Source: Treponema sp.
GTDB lineage: Bacteria; Spirochaetota; Spirochaetia; Treponematales; Treponemataceae
Direction: 5' to 3'
Length of the DNA: 64,000 bases
Assembly (NCBI GenBank): GCA_016290995.1
Contig: JAEEVR010000003.1
Span: 62,001-126,000, forward strand
Numbering within the stretch: position 1 is the stretch's first letter; each line of letters begins with the position of its first letter. A program made the translations under genes and the position numbers. Positions 54,548-63,124 of this stretch are shown here, piece after piece. Under the pieces are notes generated by a model. That model made no database searches and had not been told where the DNA came from. It saw nothing but the letters and a program-made list of their open reading frames with translations.

Positions 54548-55885
54548 TCATTCACCCGAAATTTCAAAAAACCGCTCGTCATTTGACTGGAAATATTGCC
54601 TAAAAACCCTGCGAACGTCGTCGGCGGTGACGTTTTTGGCGGCGGCGGCCAGCTTGTCAAAGCCGTCAATGTCGCCAAAAGTCAAAAGCGCCGTGGCGGA
54701 GCGGCTTGCGATTGAGGAGCAAGTCATTTGGTTTTGATATGCGGAATTTATGTATTTTTTTATGTAGCCTTTTATGTTGCCCTCAATGTCGCTTTGCAAA
54801 AAGTCTTCTTCCGCCTGGGGAATGTAGGAGGCGGCGTTTTCCATGTCGCTAACCCTGTACAAAAACACCATTCCGTAAGGAGCGGGAGAAAAGCCAACAG
54901 AGGCCGAAGGCGTGTAGCAGGCGCCGTACTTTGTCCTCACAATGTTAAAGAGCGACTCGTTGTACATTGAGGCCGCGATGCGGGCGGCTATCAAGTCCGG
55001 CGAATTATAGGCGGGACTTTTAAAGACAAGCGCGATGTGTCCGCTCCCCTTTTTTAAAGCGGGACTTTTTAAGGAAACCGCCGGGCCTTTTATGGCAAAG
55101 GCAGGCGGATCGGGAACGAAAAATTCATTTTCTTGCGCTGGGATTTTGGCAAGCGTTTTTTCCAAAGCGCGGCGCAGCTTGGAAAGGTTTATGTCTCCAG
55201 CCGCGACGACAAAGATTCTTTTTGCGTCAAGAATTTCTTTGTAATATTTTTTTAGGTTTTCCATCGTTATGTTGGAACGGGATTCGGGCAAAACGGAAGA
55301 CGACGTTCCCAAGGGATGGTTTTTGTAAACTTCCTTTGAGATTGTGTAAGACAAAAGGCTTTGCGGATTGTTTTCCAAGCGCTGCAAGCCTTGGTCGCAT
55401 TCAGTCATCATGTTGTCGTATTGGGTTTGGTCAAAGGCCGGGTTGAGAAAGCAGTCCAAAAAAACGTCAAGCGATTTGTCAATGTAAGACGAAAGGCAAG
55501 AAAGCGTAAAAGCGGAGCCGGCAAAGCTGGAGCTTGAACCGATGGAAAAGCTTGAGTCGTAGACAAGGCGCCTTATGTCGTCGTAAGAATATTTTTCGCT
55601 TCCGCGGCTCATAAGCTCAAAAAGTTCGGCTTCGATTCCAGAATGCTCGCGGTCGTACATAAGCGTTCCGCCCTTTACGCAAATAATAACCGAAGCCATT
55701 TTTGTGGAGTCGACGCTTTTGTAGTAAACGGGAATTTTGTTTTTTAACTCAAAGGCCAAGCCGTCCTTTGCCGGAGCGCGGCAAGAAAAAAGGCAAAGGG
55801 CAAAAATTGCAAGCAGACAAAAAAAAGCGCCAAACGAAGATCGCTTGCAAGACCATAAAGCGCCGCGCGCAAAAATATTTTTCAT
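54548..55885 (-). CDS. M16-family lipoprotein lacking the zinc motif
   Basis: 445 residues with lipobox CLFSC (Cys35) and AAGGAGG upstream. The M16 fold is indicated by ASVIICVKGGTLMYDREHSGIEAELFELMSRG and later FVVAAGDINLSKLRRALEKTL, but the HxxEH zinc site is replaced (SGIEAELF). It overlaps the active partner gene by 4 bp. Such inactive/active pairs form two-subunit M16 peptidases. Confidence 0.85.
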   Translation of the reverse strand: MKNIFARGALWSCKRSSFGAFFCLLAIFALCLFSCRAPAKDGLAFELKNKIPVYYKSVDSTKMASVIICVKGGTLMYDREHSGIEAELFELMSRGSEKYSYDDIRRLVYDSSFSIGSSSSFAGSAFTLSCLSSYIDKSLDVFLDCFLNPAFDQTQYDNMMTECDQGLQRLENNPQSLLSYTISKEVYKNHPLGTSSSVLPESRSNITMENLKKYYKEILDAKRIFVVAAGDINLSKLRRALEKTLAKIPAQENEFFVPDPPAFAIKGPAVSLKSPALKKGSGHIALVFKSPAYNSPDLIAARIAASMYNESLFNIVRTKYGACYTPSASVGFSPAPYGMVFLYRVSDMENAASYIPQAEEDFLQSDIEGNIKGYIKKYINSAYQNQMTCSSIASRSATALLTFGDIDGFDKLAAAAKNVTADDVRRVFRQYFQSNDERFFEISGE

Positions 55886-57378
55886 TCCGCATCCTCCTTG
55901 TCGCCGCTTTCATTGCCGCTCGCCCACCAAAAGGCGTCTTCCTTTTTTATTACCGCAAAGCCTTCATTGTCAAATTCCGATTTTAGGCTTTCGTAAATTT
56001 GCGGATTTACGATCGTCACGACAAAGGCGTTTTTGTCAAGGACATATTTTTTTAGCGCGGCGGCGACGGCAGAGTCGTTGGTCTTGTCCATATTTTTTCC
56101 ATAAGAAAAATAATAGTCCTTGTCGCAAACGGTCCACCAGTAGCGCGCCTCCTCCAAGACGGCTTGAAAAAGCTCTGACTTTACAAGGCGCTCGTTGGCG
56201 CGCGTCTGCTTGATTATGCCGATATTTTTTTGTCCGACAATTTCTTTTGACGAAACGTATTGGGGAATCAGCTTTTGCGCGACCAACTGGTAAAAGCTTT
56301 TGGCGCGCGCGGGAATCGAACGTTCCGGCTCAAGCATCATCGCATAAAAGTTTATCGTGGAAGTCCGTCGCTTGGTTGAATAGCCGCCGCCGACATAATC
56401 TTTGGAAATAACGCGCAAGTCTTTTTGCGCAAAGACGTCCTTTACAAAAGAGGAGTCGTGGTCGGCGATGTAGCTTGTGAACAAGTCCAAGGGATAAGTG
56501 GAGGCGCGGTCAAAGTCCGCGTCGGGACCGCGATAGTAAACCATCACTTGAGCGATTTGCGGAGAGACTTGCTCGTTGGGCATTACAAAAAATTTTGTCT
56601 GGTCAAAGGGCTCTTGCGTTTGGACCGCGCATTCCGAGTCAAAGTCAAAGGAGCCGCGCTTCCATTCGCCGAAAATTTCTTGGGCAAGGCAGCGGACTTC
56701 CTTCGCGTCAACGTCTCCGCCGATAAAAAGCGCCGCGTTGTTGGGAACGTAATATTTTTCCTTTATCGATTTTAGTTCGTCAAGGCTGGCGTTTTGAACG
56801 GTTTGGACGGCGCCGCTGGGATCCAGTTGCCAGGGAGCGTTTGGGAAAAAAGTTTTGGTAAAGAAGGAAGATAAAATTGTTCCCGGTGAATTAAGGTTGG
56901 CCTGAATTTCCGAGATGACGACTTTTTTTTCGTCCTCAAATTCTTTTTCATCCAAAAGGGGATCGCGAATCGCCGCCGACCAAAATTCCATCCCCTTCTT
57001 CAAGTCTTCCGACGGAATCGTAAAAAAGTAATTGACGCAATGCTCGCCTGTCGTTCCGTTCCAATCGTCAACGCCTAGTTCCGACAAGGCTTTTTGAAAG
57101 GCGGCGGAATCCTTGCAAAGGGAATTCCCTTTGAACATCATGTGCTCGTACAAGTGAAAGATTCCCGTGTTGTCGCGGCGCTGGGTGACGCCGCCGGCGC
57201 GGACTGCGATTTCTATATAGGCAAGCGGAACCTTGTGGTCTTCTTTTACAAAGACGCTAAGGCCATTGTCCAGCTGAAAATATTCCGGGTAAAGCGCCGC
57301 GGACTTTTTGCAAGACGCAAAGAGCGCCCAAAAAAGCAAACACAGCGAAAAAAGCGCCGCCGCCATTTTATTTTTCAT
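55882..57378 (-). CDS. M16-family zinc peptidase lipoprotein (active subunit)
   Basis: 498 residues; start at 57378 is set by AGGAG and by the signal peptide MKNKMAAALFSLCLLFW ending in lipobox FASC (Cys23). The inverted zinc motif HLYEH is at residues 75-79, with the downstream Glu in EFEDEKKVVISEIQ. Expected to cut peptides at the periplasmic or surface face. Overlaps the EamA gene by 11 bp and the inactive partner by 4 bp. Confidence 0.9.
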   Translation of the reverse strand: MKNKMAAALFSLCLLFWALFASCKKSAALYPEYFQLDNGLSVFVKEDHKVPLAYIEIAVRAGGVTQRRDNTGIFHLYEHMMFKGNSLCKDSAAFQKALSELGVDDWNGTTGEHCVNYFFTIPSEDLKKGMEFWSAAIRDPLLDEKEFEDEKKVVISEIQANLNSPGTILSSFFTKTFFPNAPWQLDPSGAVQTVQNASLDELKSIKEKYYVPNNAALFIGGDVDAKEVRCLAQEIFGEWKRGSFDFDSECAVQTQEPFDQTKFFVMPNEQVSPQIAQVMVYYRGPDADFDRASTYPLDLFTSYIADHDSSFVKDVFAQKDLRVISKDYVGGGYSTKRRTSTINFYAMMLEPERSIPARAKSFYQLVAQKLIPQYVSSKEIVGQKNIGIIKQTRANERLVKSELFQAVLEEARYWWTVCDKDYYFSYGKNMDKTNDSAVAAALKKYVLDKNAFVVTIVNPQIYESLKSEFDNEGFAVIKKEDAFWWASGNESGDKEDAE

Positions 57379-58243
57379 ATTGTCTCCTATTGTAAACAAA
57401 CACGATCGCCGCCATAAGAATGATGACCGCGTAGCCAATCCAGCTTAGCGCGTCCGGGATTTGGTTGAACATCAACAAGCCCAAAAGCGAAGAAAAAATA
57501 ATTTGCGAATAGTCAAAAATCGAAATGTCCCGCGCGGGCGCGAAAAAGTAAGCGTAAGTGATGCCGAACTGGCCCAAGCAGCCCGCGACTCCCGCTCCAA
57601 GCAAACACAAAAGCTGCGTCGCGGAGGGCGCGGTAAAATTCATCGCCATAAAAGGAAGGCAGAGCGCGCAAGAAAAGCAGGAGAAAAACGCGATGACCAA
57701 AGCGCCCTTGACTTTCATCGAGCCAAGCTTTCGCACGCAAGCGTAGGCAAAGCCCGCTCCCATTCCGCCCAAAAAGCCAGCCAAGGCCGGAAGCGAATGA
57801 ACCGCAGACGCTCCGGGCTTTATAACAAAGAGAGCGCCAAGAAAAGCGCCGATTGTCGCCGCCATCGGGACGGCCTTGATTTTTTCGCCAATCAAAAAGA
57901 GGCTAAAAACAACGGCAAAGAAAGGCGACATCTTGTTCAAGATCGCCGCGTCTGCGATCGGGATTCTGTCAAGCGCGTAAAAGTTTCCAAAGATTCCGGC
58001 GGAACCGCAAAGGCCGCGCAAAATCAAGAACTTTAAGGCGCCTTTTGGAATCGCTATGCGCTCGCGGCTTTTTAAAAGCATAAAGAGCGTCACAACGACC
58101 GCGACGGCGTTCCTAAAAAAAGCCTTTTCGGTAAAGGGAACGTCGCCGGCCAAGTGGGCCAGCGCGGCCATCAGAGCGAAGTTAAAGGCCGAAAAAACAA
58201 GGCAGGCCGCGCCCTTGAAGAAGGCGCCGTTAGAGCCGCTCAT
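57368..58243 (-). CDS. EamA/DMT-family membrane transporter
   Basis: 291 residues with ten hydrophobic helices in two EamA repeats: the first around AFFRNAVAVVVTLFMLL...ILRGLCGSAGIFGNFYALDRIPIADAAILNKMSPFFAVVFSLF, the second ending IFSSLLGLLMFNQIPDALSWIGYAVI. Members export amino acids or other metabolites. Overlaps the decarboxylase gene by 4 bp; substrate not assignable. Confidence 0.88.
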   Translation of the reverse strand: MSGSNGAFFKGAACLVFSAFNFALMAALAHLAGDVPFTEKAFFRNAVAVVVTLFMLLKSRERIAIPKGALKFLILRGLCGSAGIFGNFYALDRIPIADAAILNKMSPFFAVVFSLFLIGEKIKAVPMAATIGAFLGALFVIKPGASAVHSLPALAGFLGGMGAGFAYACVRKLGSMKVKGALVIAFFSCFSCALCLPFMAMNFTAPSATQLLCLLGAGVAGCLGQFGITYAYFFAPARDISIFDYSQIIFSSLLGLLMFNQIPDALSWIGYAVIILMAAIVFVYNRRQYEK

Positions 58244-59505
58244 TTAAAGTCCTTGACTCCGTCAAGGTCAAGCGTGGCGAAAAGGTCGTCGACAGTTTCG
58301 CGGCGGCGGATTTGGACAAAGGAACCATCCGAACGCATAAGAATTTCGCCCGCGCGGAGCTTTCCGTTGTAGTTAAAGCCCATAGCCCGTCCGTGCGCGC
58401 CCGCGTCGTGAATGATGACCAAGTCGCCGTTTTCTATTTTTGGAAGCGGGCGCTGGACCGCGAACTTGTCGCAGTTTTCGCAAAGGCTTCCGACAACGTC
58501 GTAGACTTCCGTTTTGGGCGCGGCCTCTTTTCCGCTGACCGTGACCTCGTGGTAGGCGCCGTACATGCCGGGCCGCATAAGGTCGGCCATGCAAGCGTCA
58601 ACGCCGATGTATTTTCTGTAAGTGTCCTTTTTATGAATCGCCTTTGTGACAAGCCAGCCGTATGGGCCTGTGATTGGGCGGCCGCATTCCCACTTGATTT
58701 CCATGCCGTCAAGGCCCGCGGGAACGATCATGCTGTCGTAGAGAGCGCGGATTTTTTTTGCCACTTCGAACAAGTCCACTTTCTTTTGGCCGGGCTTGTA
58801 GGGAATTCCGATTCCGCCGCCCAAGTCAAGGAATTCGATTTTGATTCCAAGCTTTTCCTTAAGTTCCACCGCAAGCTCAAAAAGCATTTTGGCGGTGTCG
58901 ACAAAGTAGTCGGGATTAAGCTCGTTTGAGGCGACCATCGTGTGGAGGCCAAAGCGCTTGGCGCCAAAGTCGCGCGACTTTTTGTAGGCCTCAAAAATCT
59001 GCTCGCGGGTCAAGCCGTACTTGGCTTCTTCGGGCTTTCCGATAATCGCGTTGCCTTCCTTTAGCGGGCCGGGATTAAAGCGGAAGCAAATCAGCTCCGG
59101 GAATTTTCCGCCAAGCGCGTCGCGCAAAAATTCTATGTGGGTGATGTCGTCAAGGTTTATGATGTTTCCCTGCTCGTATGCAAGCTGAAATTCTTCGGCC
59201 GGAGTTTCGTTCGACGTGAAGATTACTTGCTCGCCCGTGATTCCGCTCATCTGGCAAAGCATAAGCTCGGGCAAGCTTGAACAGTCGCCGCCGCAGCCGC
59301 AGTCGGCCAAAACTTTAAGCATGTAGGGATTGGGCATGGCCTTCACCGCAAAGTGCTCGGTGAATTTTGGAAAAATCGAAAATGCCTTGGTGAACTCCGC
59401 CATGTTGTCGCGGATGGCCTTTTCGTCGTAAAGGTAAAAGGGCGTGGGGAATTTTTTTGTCAGCTCCAAAAGCTGGTCGTGCGATAAAGGAAAGTTGTCG
59501 CTCAT
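58240..59505 (-). CDS. lysA: Diaminopimelate decarboxylase-like PLP enzyme
   Basis: 421 residues, fold-type III decarboxylase. The PLP lysine is Lys55 in HFAVKAMPNP; LDLGGGIGIPY is the phosphate loop and VVGSLCENCDKF carries the conserved Cys of the other protomer. AGAHGRAMGFNYNGKLRAGEIL is typical of the LysA branch. Makes lysine from meso-diaminopimelate if correctly assigned; a related carboxy-polyamine activity cannot be excluded. First in the four-gene operon with EamA and M16 genes. Confidence 0.85.
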   Translation of the reverse strand: MSDNFPLSHDQLLELTKKFPTPFYLYDEKAIRDNMAEFTKAFSIFPKFTEHFAVKAMPNPYMLKVLADCGCGGDCSSLPELMLCQMSGITGEQVIFTSNETPAEEFQLAYEQGNIINLDDITHIEFLRDALGGKFPELICFRFNPGPLKEGNAIIGKPEEAKYGLTREQIFEAYKKSRDFGAKRFGLHTMVASNELNPDYFVDTAKMLFELAVELKEKLGIKIEFLDLGGGIGIPYKPGQKKVDLFEVAKKIRALYDSMIVPAGLDGMEIKWECGRPITGPYGWLVTKAIHKKDTYRKYIGVDACMADLMRPGMYGAYHEVTVSGKEAAPKTEVYDVVGSLCENCDKFAVQRPLPKIENGDLVIIHDAGAHGRAMGFNYNGKLRAGEILMRSDGSFVQIRRRETVDDLFATLDLDGVKDFK

Positions 59506-59555
59506 TTTTCACTCCATTTGCGCAAGCTGGAACGCGCGTTTTTTTTATGGAAATA

Positions 59556-59584
59556 ATTTTATCAAAATGAGCGCGCTTTGTAAA
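59556..59584 (-). promoter_or_regulatory. Promoter of the lysA operon
   Basis: Minus-strand TTTACA (59579-59584), 17 bp, TAAAAT (59556-59561), about 44 nt upstream of the ATG. Confidence 0.6.
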
Positions 59585-59601
59585 TGAGCGCCATTCGGCA
59601 A

Positions 59602-61218
59602 TCAGGGCTTGCTGTAAAGATCCCACCACGCCTTTATGACCTTGCCCCAGCTTTCTGAAAAGCCAGTCCAATCGACGTAATGAAAAATCGGATTGTATTG
59701 TTCAGTGGCGTTGGTCCAATTGCTTCCCACAATCGAAAGGCCGTAGGCGCAAGTCTCCTCAACAGTTGCGACAGTTTTTTGGGAAATAAAATCTTTGTTT
59801 CCGGTAAGATACAATTGAGCGATAGTTGTGTCGCCCCACGAGTATCCGTCCTGGGCGTTCTTTAAAACGCGACGGCCGCCCCAAGAGTATATTATCAACT
59901 TGTCGTCGCCGTTCTTCAATAATTCAAAAAGAGAGAGGGCGCTTTTTTTGGCGGCGTCGAGCAAACCACTGTCGTTGTCGTTGTCGTTGGCGATGTCAAG
60001 GCAAAGCCAGCCCAAATCGTTAAGCCATGCGAAGGTTCCGCAATAGGCAAGGCCCTTGCAGCTTTCAAGGCTGCTTACATTCTGCGCCATGTATTTTAAA
60101 AAAATCGAATAAAAAAGATCGGGGGCGTTTTCTTTTATTTTCAGCAATTCGTCGGAAAGCTTGTCCACTCCGTCCTTTAGAGCAAAAGCCTTTTGCGGGT
60201 CAAGGCTCATGAAAGAGGAAGTGTAGACAGAGCAGCCGCTGGACCTGGAGTCTTTGGCCGATGCCGCGTCAGCGGGCTGCTCAATCGGCCAAGCGTAATA
60301 GCGATGCATGTAGGCGCTTACGATGACCTTTCCAACGTCAAGCGCGGTCATTCCGCTTTTTATGTTGGTGAAAACTCCGTAGTAGTCCGGCATACAGCTT
60401 ATGTTGGCCGAAGAGCAATAGTAGTCGGCGCATCCCTTGTAGTTCCACAAAATCTCGGCCGTAGCCTGCAGGCAAAGGTCGTTCCACAAAATCTTTGGCT
60501 TGTCGGCGCCAGTGTAGCCCGCGGCAGAAAGCGCGTCCGTTATGTTTTTGCAAGTCAAAAGCCGGTCGTTGTCGGCGCTCGCGTCGGAGCACAAAGAAGC
60601 TGAAACGCCGCCTTTGCTTGGGGCGGTTGAATCCGTGTAGGTTTCCTTGTGGGTTCCGGCGCCGTGGTCCTGCAGGCACACGACGACGTTGGACGCCGAG
60701 TAGCGGGCCTTTGCCCACTTTAAAAAGTTTGTCAAAGTGGCCGGGTCGGACATATTAGGCTCTTTAGGAAGCCAGTCCGAAACCTGCGAAGTCAAGTCCT
60801 TTGTGTTGGGGCCGACGGAAAATCCGTCGCCAAGCTGAACATAGCCTGAGTCGAATTCGTTTCCGCTTTGGGGAACGTATTCAAGGCTGTAGTCGGCGCC
60901 GATTTCGTACAAGGCGCCGTCGGGGTGAATGAATTGTTGTCCGCCTTTTTTTTCTTCGCTGATTCCGTCCCAAAGGACAAGCGCCGTGACCTTGGCGTAA
61001 CCCGCCTTGGGGCTGCCGTCCGCGTTGCGCGTTTTGGCAAAGGCGCATTCGATGTCGCGAATGTTTTTGTAGAGGTCGTCGTTTATGACGCTGTCGTCCG
61101 CGTCAAAGTAGCACAAAAAAAGCCAGTCGTCGTTGGCGTTTGGAGAATCCGAAGAATTGCTGCAAGAGAAAAGCGCCAAGACGCAAAGGACGGCGACGGC
61201 CGCGATGATTTTTCTCAC
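59602..61218 (-). CDS. Clostripain-family (C11) cysteine peptidase lipoprotein
   Basis: 538 residues starting with GTG (AGGAG upstream) and a lipobox LALFSC (Cys19). The caspase-like C11 dyad is visible: His185 in CLQDHGAGTH and Cys249 in ILWNDLCLQATAEI. The N-terminal block DDWLFLCYFDADDSVINDDLYKNIRD also matches clostripain-type proteins. Likely surface-exposed and cutting after basic residues by family precedent. Its start overlaps the Sel1 gene stop (GTGA). Confidence 0.88.
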   Translation of the reverse strand: MRKIIAAVAVLCVLALFSCSNSSDSPNANDDWLFLCYFDADDSVINDDLYKNIRDIECAFAKTRNADGSPKAGYAKVTALVLWDGISEEKKGGQQFIHPDGALYEIGADYSLEYVPQSGNEFDSGYVQLGDGFSVGPNTKDLTSQVSDWLPKEPNMSDPATLTNFLKWAKARYSASNVVVCLQDHGAGTHKETYTDSTAPSKGGVSASLCSDASADNDRLLTCKNITDALSAAGYTGADKPKILWNDLCLQATAEILWNYKGCADYYCSSANISCMPDYYGVFTNIKSGMTALDVGKVIVSAYMHRYYAWPIEQPADAASAKDSRSSGCSVYTSSFMSLDPQKAFALKDGVDKLSDELLKIKENAPDLFYSIFLKYMAQNVSSLESCKGLAYCGTFAWLNDLGWLCLDIANDNDNDSGLLDAAKKSALSLFELLKNGDDKLIIYSWGGRRVLKNAQDGYSWGDTTIAQLYLTGNKDFISQKTVATVEETCAYGLSIVGSNWTNATEQYNPIFHYVDWTGFSESWGKVIKAWWDLYSKP

Positions 61219-62075
61219 AAGGCTCCTAAAAGGCCGGCGGCCTTTAGCTCGCCTTTTTTGACGGCGATTTCCAAATATTTTTTTGCCAAGGCCGCGTCTT
61301 TTTTCACTCCGTCGCCTTCAAGGTAGCGGCGGCCAGTTTCGTAGGCGGCAGGGCCATAGCCCAAGTCGGCGGATTTTTTATAGAAAGAAAAAGCTTTTTT
61401 TGCGTTGGCTTTTGTTCCCACGCCGACTTCAAAACAATGGCCCAGCTCCCAAGCGGCGGGAGCGCAGCCCATTTTGTCGGCCTTTTGGTAATACTCAAAA
61501 GCCTTGTTGTAATCGGGCGAGCCGAAGTTTCCGTCCTCGTACATGCTGCCAAGATTCAAGAGCGCGTATGTGTCGTTCTTTTGAGCGGAAAGCTCAAGCC
61601 AGTAGGCGGCCTTTTCAAAATCTTGCGCGACGCCTTTTCCGTCAAGGTAAAGGCAGCCCAAATTGTTTGCGGCCTTGTCGTGGCCCTGCTCCGCCGCCTT
61701 TTGGTACCAGTAAAAGGCCAGCTTGTAATCTTGCGCAACCTTAATGCCTCTGTCGTAACAGCGGCCCAAATTATACTGAAAGTTTGCGTTTCCGCTCTGG
61801 GCCAGACGCGTCATTTCTTCGATGGCGTTGGGGTCAAGCGCTTCTGGAGAAACTTCTTTTACATCTTGAGCGTCTCCGTCTTTATTGGAGCTGGAGGGAA
61901 GTTCAACTTGAGCGGGTTCTTTTGTCTTTCCCGTAATAACATTCTTAATTTCGTCGAGCGTGACTGAAAAGCTGTAGCTTTCTCCGCCAGCCGGATTCGC
62001 CTTATCCGGAGGAACTTGAGCGCAAAGAGGCAGCGCCAACAAACAAAGCGCCGCGATAAAAAGATTCTTTTTCAT
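61215..62075 (-). CDS. Exported Sel1-repeat protein
   Basis: 286 residues from MKKNLFIAALCLLALPLCAQ, a signal peptidase I type leader with an AGGAG site upstream; the longer upstream frame is not used. Five to six Sel1 repeats follow (AQSGNANFQYNLGRCYDRG, AEQGHDKAANNLGCLYLDG, and so on). Such alpha/alpha solenoids bind proteins. It is translationally coupled to the C11 peptidase and may present or regulate it. Confidence 0.87.
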   Translation of the reverse strand: MKKNLFIAALCLLALPLCAQVPPDKANPAGGESYSFSVTLDEIKNVITGKTKEPAQVELPSSSNKDGDAQDVKEVSPEALDPNAIEEMTRLAQSGNANFQYNLGRCYDRGIKVAQDYKLAFYWYQKAAEQGHDKAANNLGCLYLDGKGVAQDFEKAAYWLELSAQKNDTYALLNLGSMYEDGNFGSPDYNKAFEYYQKADKMGCAPAAWELGHCFEVGVGTKANAKKAFSFYKKSADLGYGPAAYETGRRYLEGDGVKKDAALAKKYLEIAVKKGELKAAGLLGAL

Positions 62076-62159
62076 AACAACTCCTGCTCTATTATCACCG
62101 GGCAAGCGATTTGTGTCAAGGTAAAAAAAAGGCCCATCCGGAATAATTCGTTTGCCCTG

Positions 62160-62188
62160 TTGAATCCCGCTCCCCTTTTTGCTAAAAT
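62160..62188 (+). promoter_or_regulatory. Promoter giving a leaderless mRNA for pyrF
   Basis: TTGAAT (62160-62165), 17 bp, TAAAAT (62183-62188). The transcript should start at or near the ATG at 62195; no Shine-Dalgarno is present. Confidence 0.6.
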
Positions 62189-62194
62189 ATGCCC

Positions 62195-63124
62195 ATGACT
62201 CATCAAATGCAAAGATTGCAGGAGGCCGCCAAAAAGAACGGCCCCTTGTGCGTCGGATTGGACACCGACGCTTCGTACGTTCCCGAATACATAGCAAAGA
62301 ATTTTTCGTCGCCGGCGCAGGCGGTTTTGGAATACAACAAGGCGATCATCCAGCGCGTAAAGGCGGAAAATTGCGCGGCCTGCTTTAAGGTTCAGGCGGC
62401 CTACTACGAGGCGATGGGCTTGGCCGGAATGGAGGCCTACGCAAAAACTTTGCGCGCCGTTCGCGAGGCGGGCTTTGTGGCCATCAGCGACGTAAAGCGC
62501 GGAGACATCGCGGCAAGCGCCGACGCTTACGCCCGCGCGCATTTTACGGGCGACTTTGAAACCGACATCATCACGGTAAACCCCTACATGGGCTTTGAAA
62601 CGCTTGAGCCTTTCATCAACTATTGCAAGTCCGCGGGCAAGGGCTTTTTTGTTCTATTAAGAACTTCCAATCCCGGAGCGGCTGACATCGAGCAAAAGGA
62701 ACTAAAACAAGGCGGACTCGTCTTGGACGGCGTCGGAGCCCATTTGAATAAAATCAAGGCCGAGACTGACGCGCTTTTTGCGGGCCAAGAATGCTCCCCG
62801 GTTGGAGCGGTTGTAGGCTGCACCCACCAGGCGGACGCGGCTGCGATTCGCGCGGCTTACCCGGACATTTTCTTTTTGATTCCAGGCTACGGAGCCCAAG
62901 GCGGAGCGGCAGACATTTGCGGAACGCTTTTGCAAAAAGCCGGCGGAACGGTAAACTCAAGCCGCGGCATTGTTTGCGCCTACAAAAAGGACGCAAGCTT
63001 GCAAGAAAAAATCGCGGCCTCTGCGCTCACCCTTGACGACATGGCCGACAGCGCCCTGCGCGCCTGCCTTGCGGCAAAAACAGAATTGCTGCGCTTTGCC
63101 GCGGCAAACGGGGGCAAACAATGA
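62195..63124 (+). CDS. pyrF: Orotidine 5'-phosphate decarboxylase, type 2
   Basis: 309 residues from the ATG at 62195 (an ATG two codons upstream lies immediately after the -10 box). The long type 2 form has CVGLDTDASYVP, the catalytic ISDVKRGDIAASADAYA, a TVNPYMGFETLEPFI loop and IFFLIPGYGAQGG. It makes UMP from OMP. The stop overlaps the next pyrimidine gene by 4 bp. Confidence 0.95.
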   Translation: MTHQMQRLQEAAKKNGPLCVGLDTDASYVPEYIAKNFSSPAQAVLEYNKAIIQRVKAENCAACFKVQAAYYEAMGLAGMEAYAKTLRAVREAGFVAISDVKRGDIAASADAYARAHFTGDFETDIITVNPYMGFETLEPFINYCKSAGKGFFVLLRTSNPGAADIEQKELKQGGLVLDGVGAHLNKIKAETDALFAGQECSPVGAVVGCTHQADAAAIRAAYPDIFFLIPGYGAQGGAADICGTLLQKAGGTVNSSRGIVCAYKKDASLQEKIAASALTLDDMADSALRACLAAKTELLRFAAANGGKQ

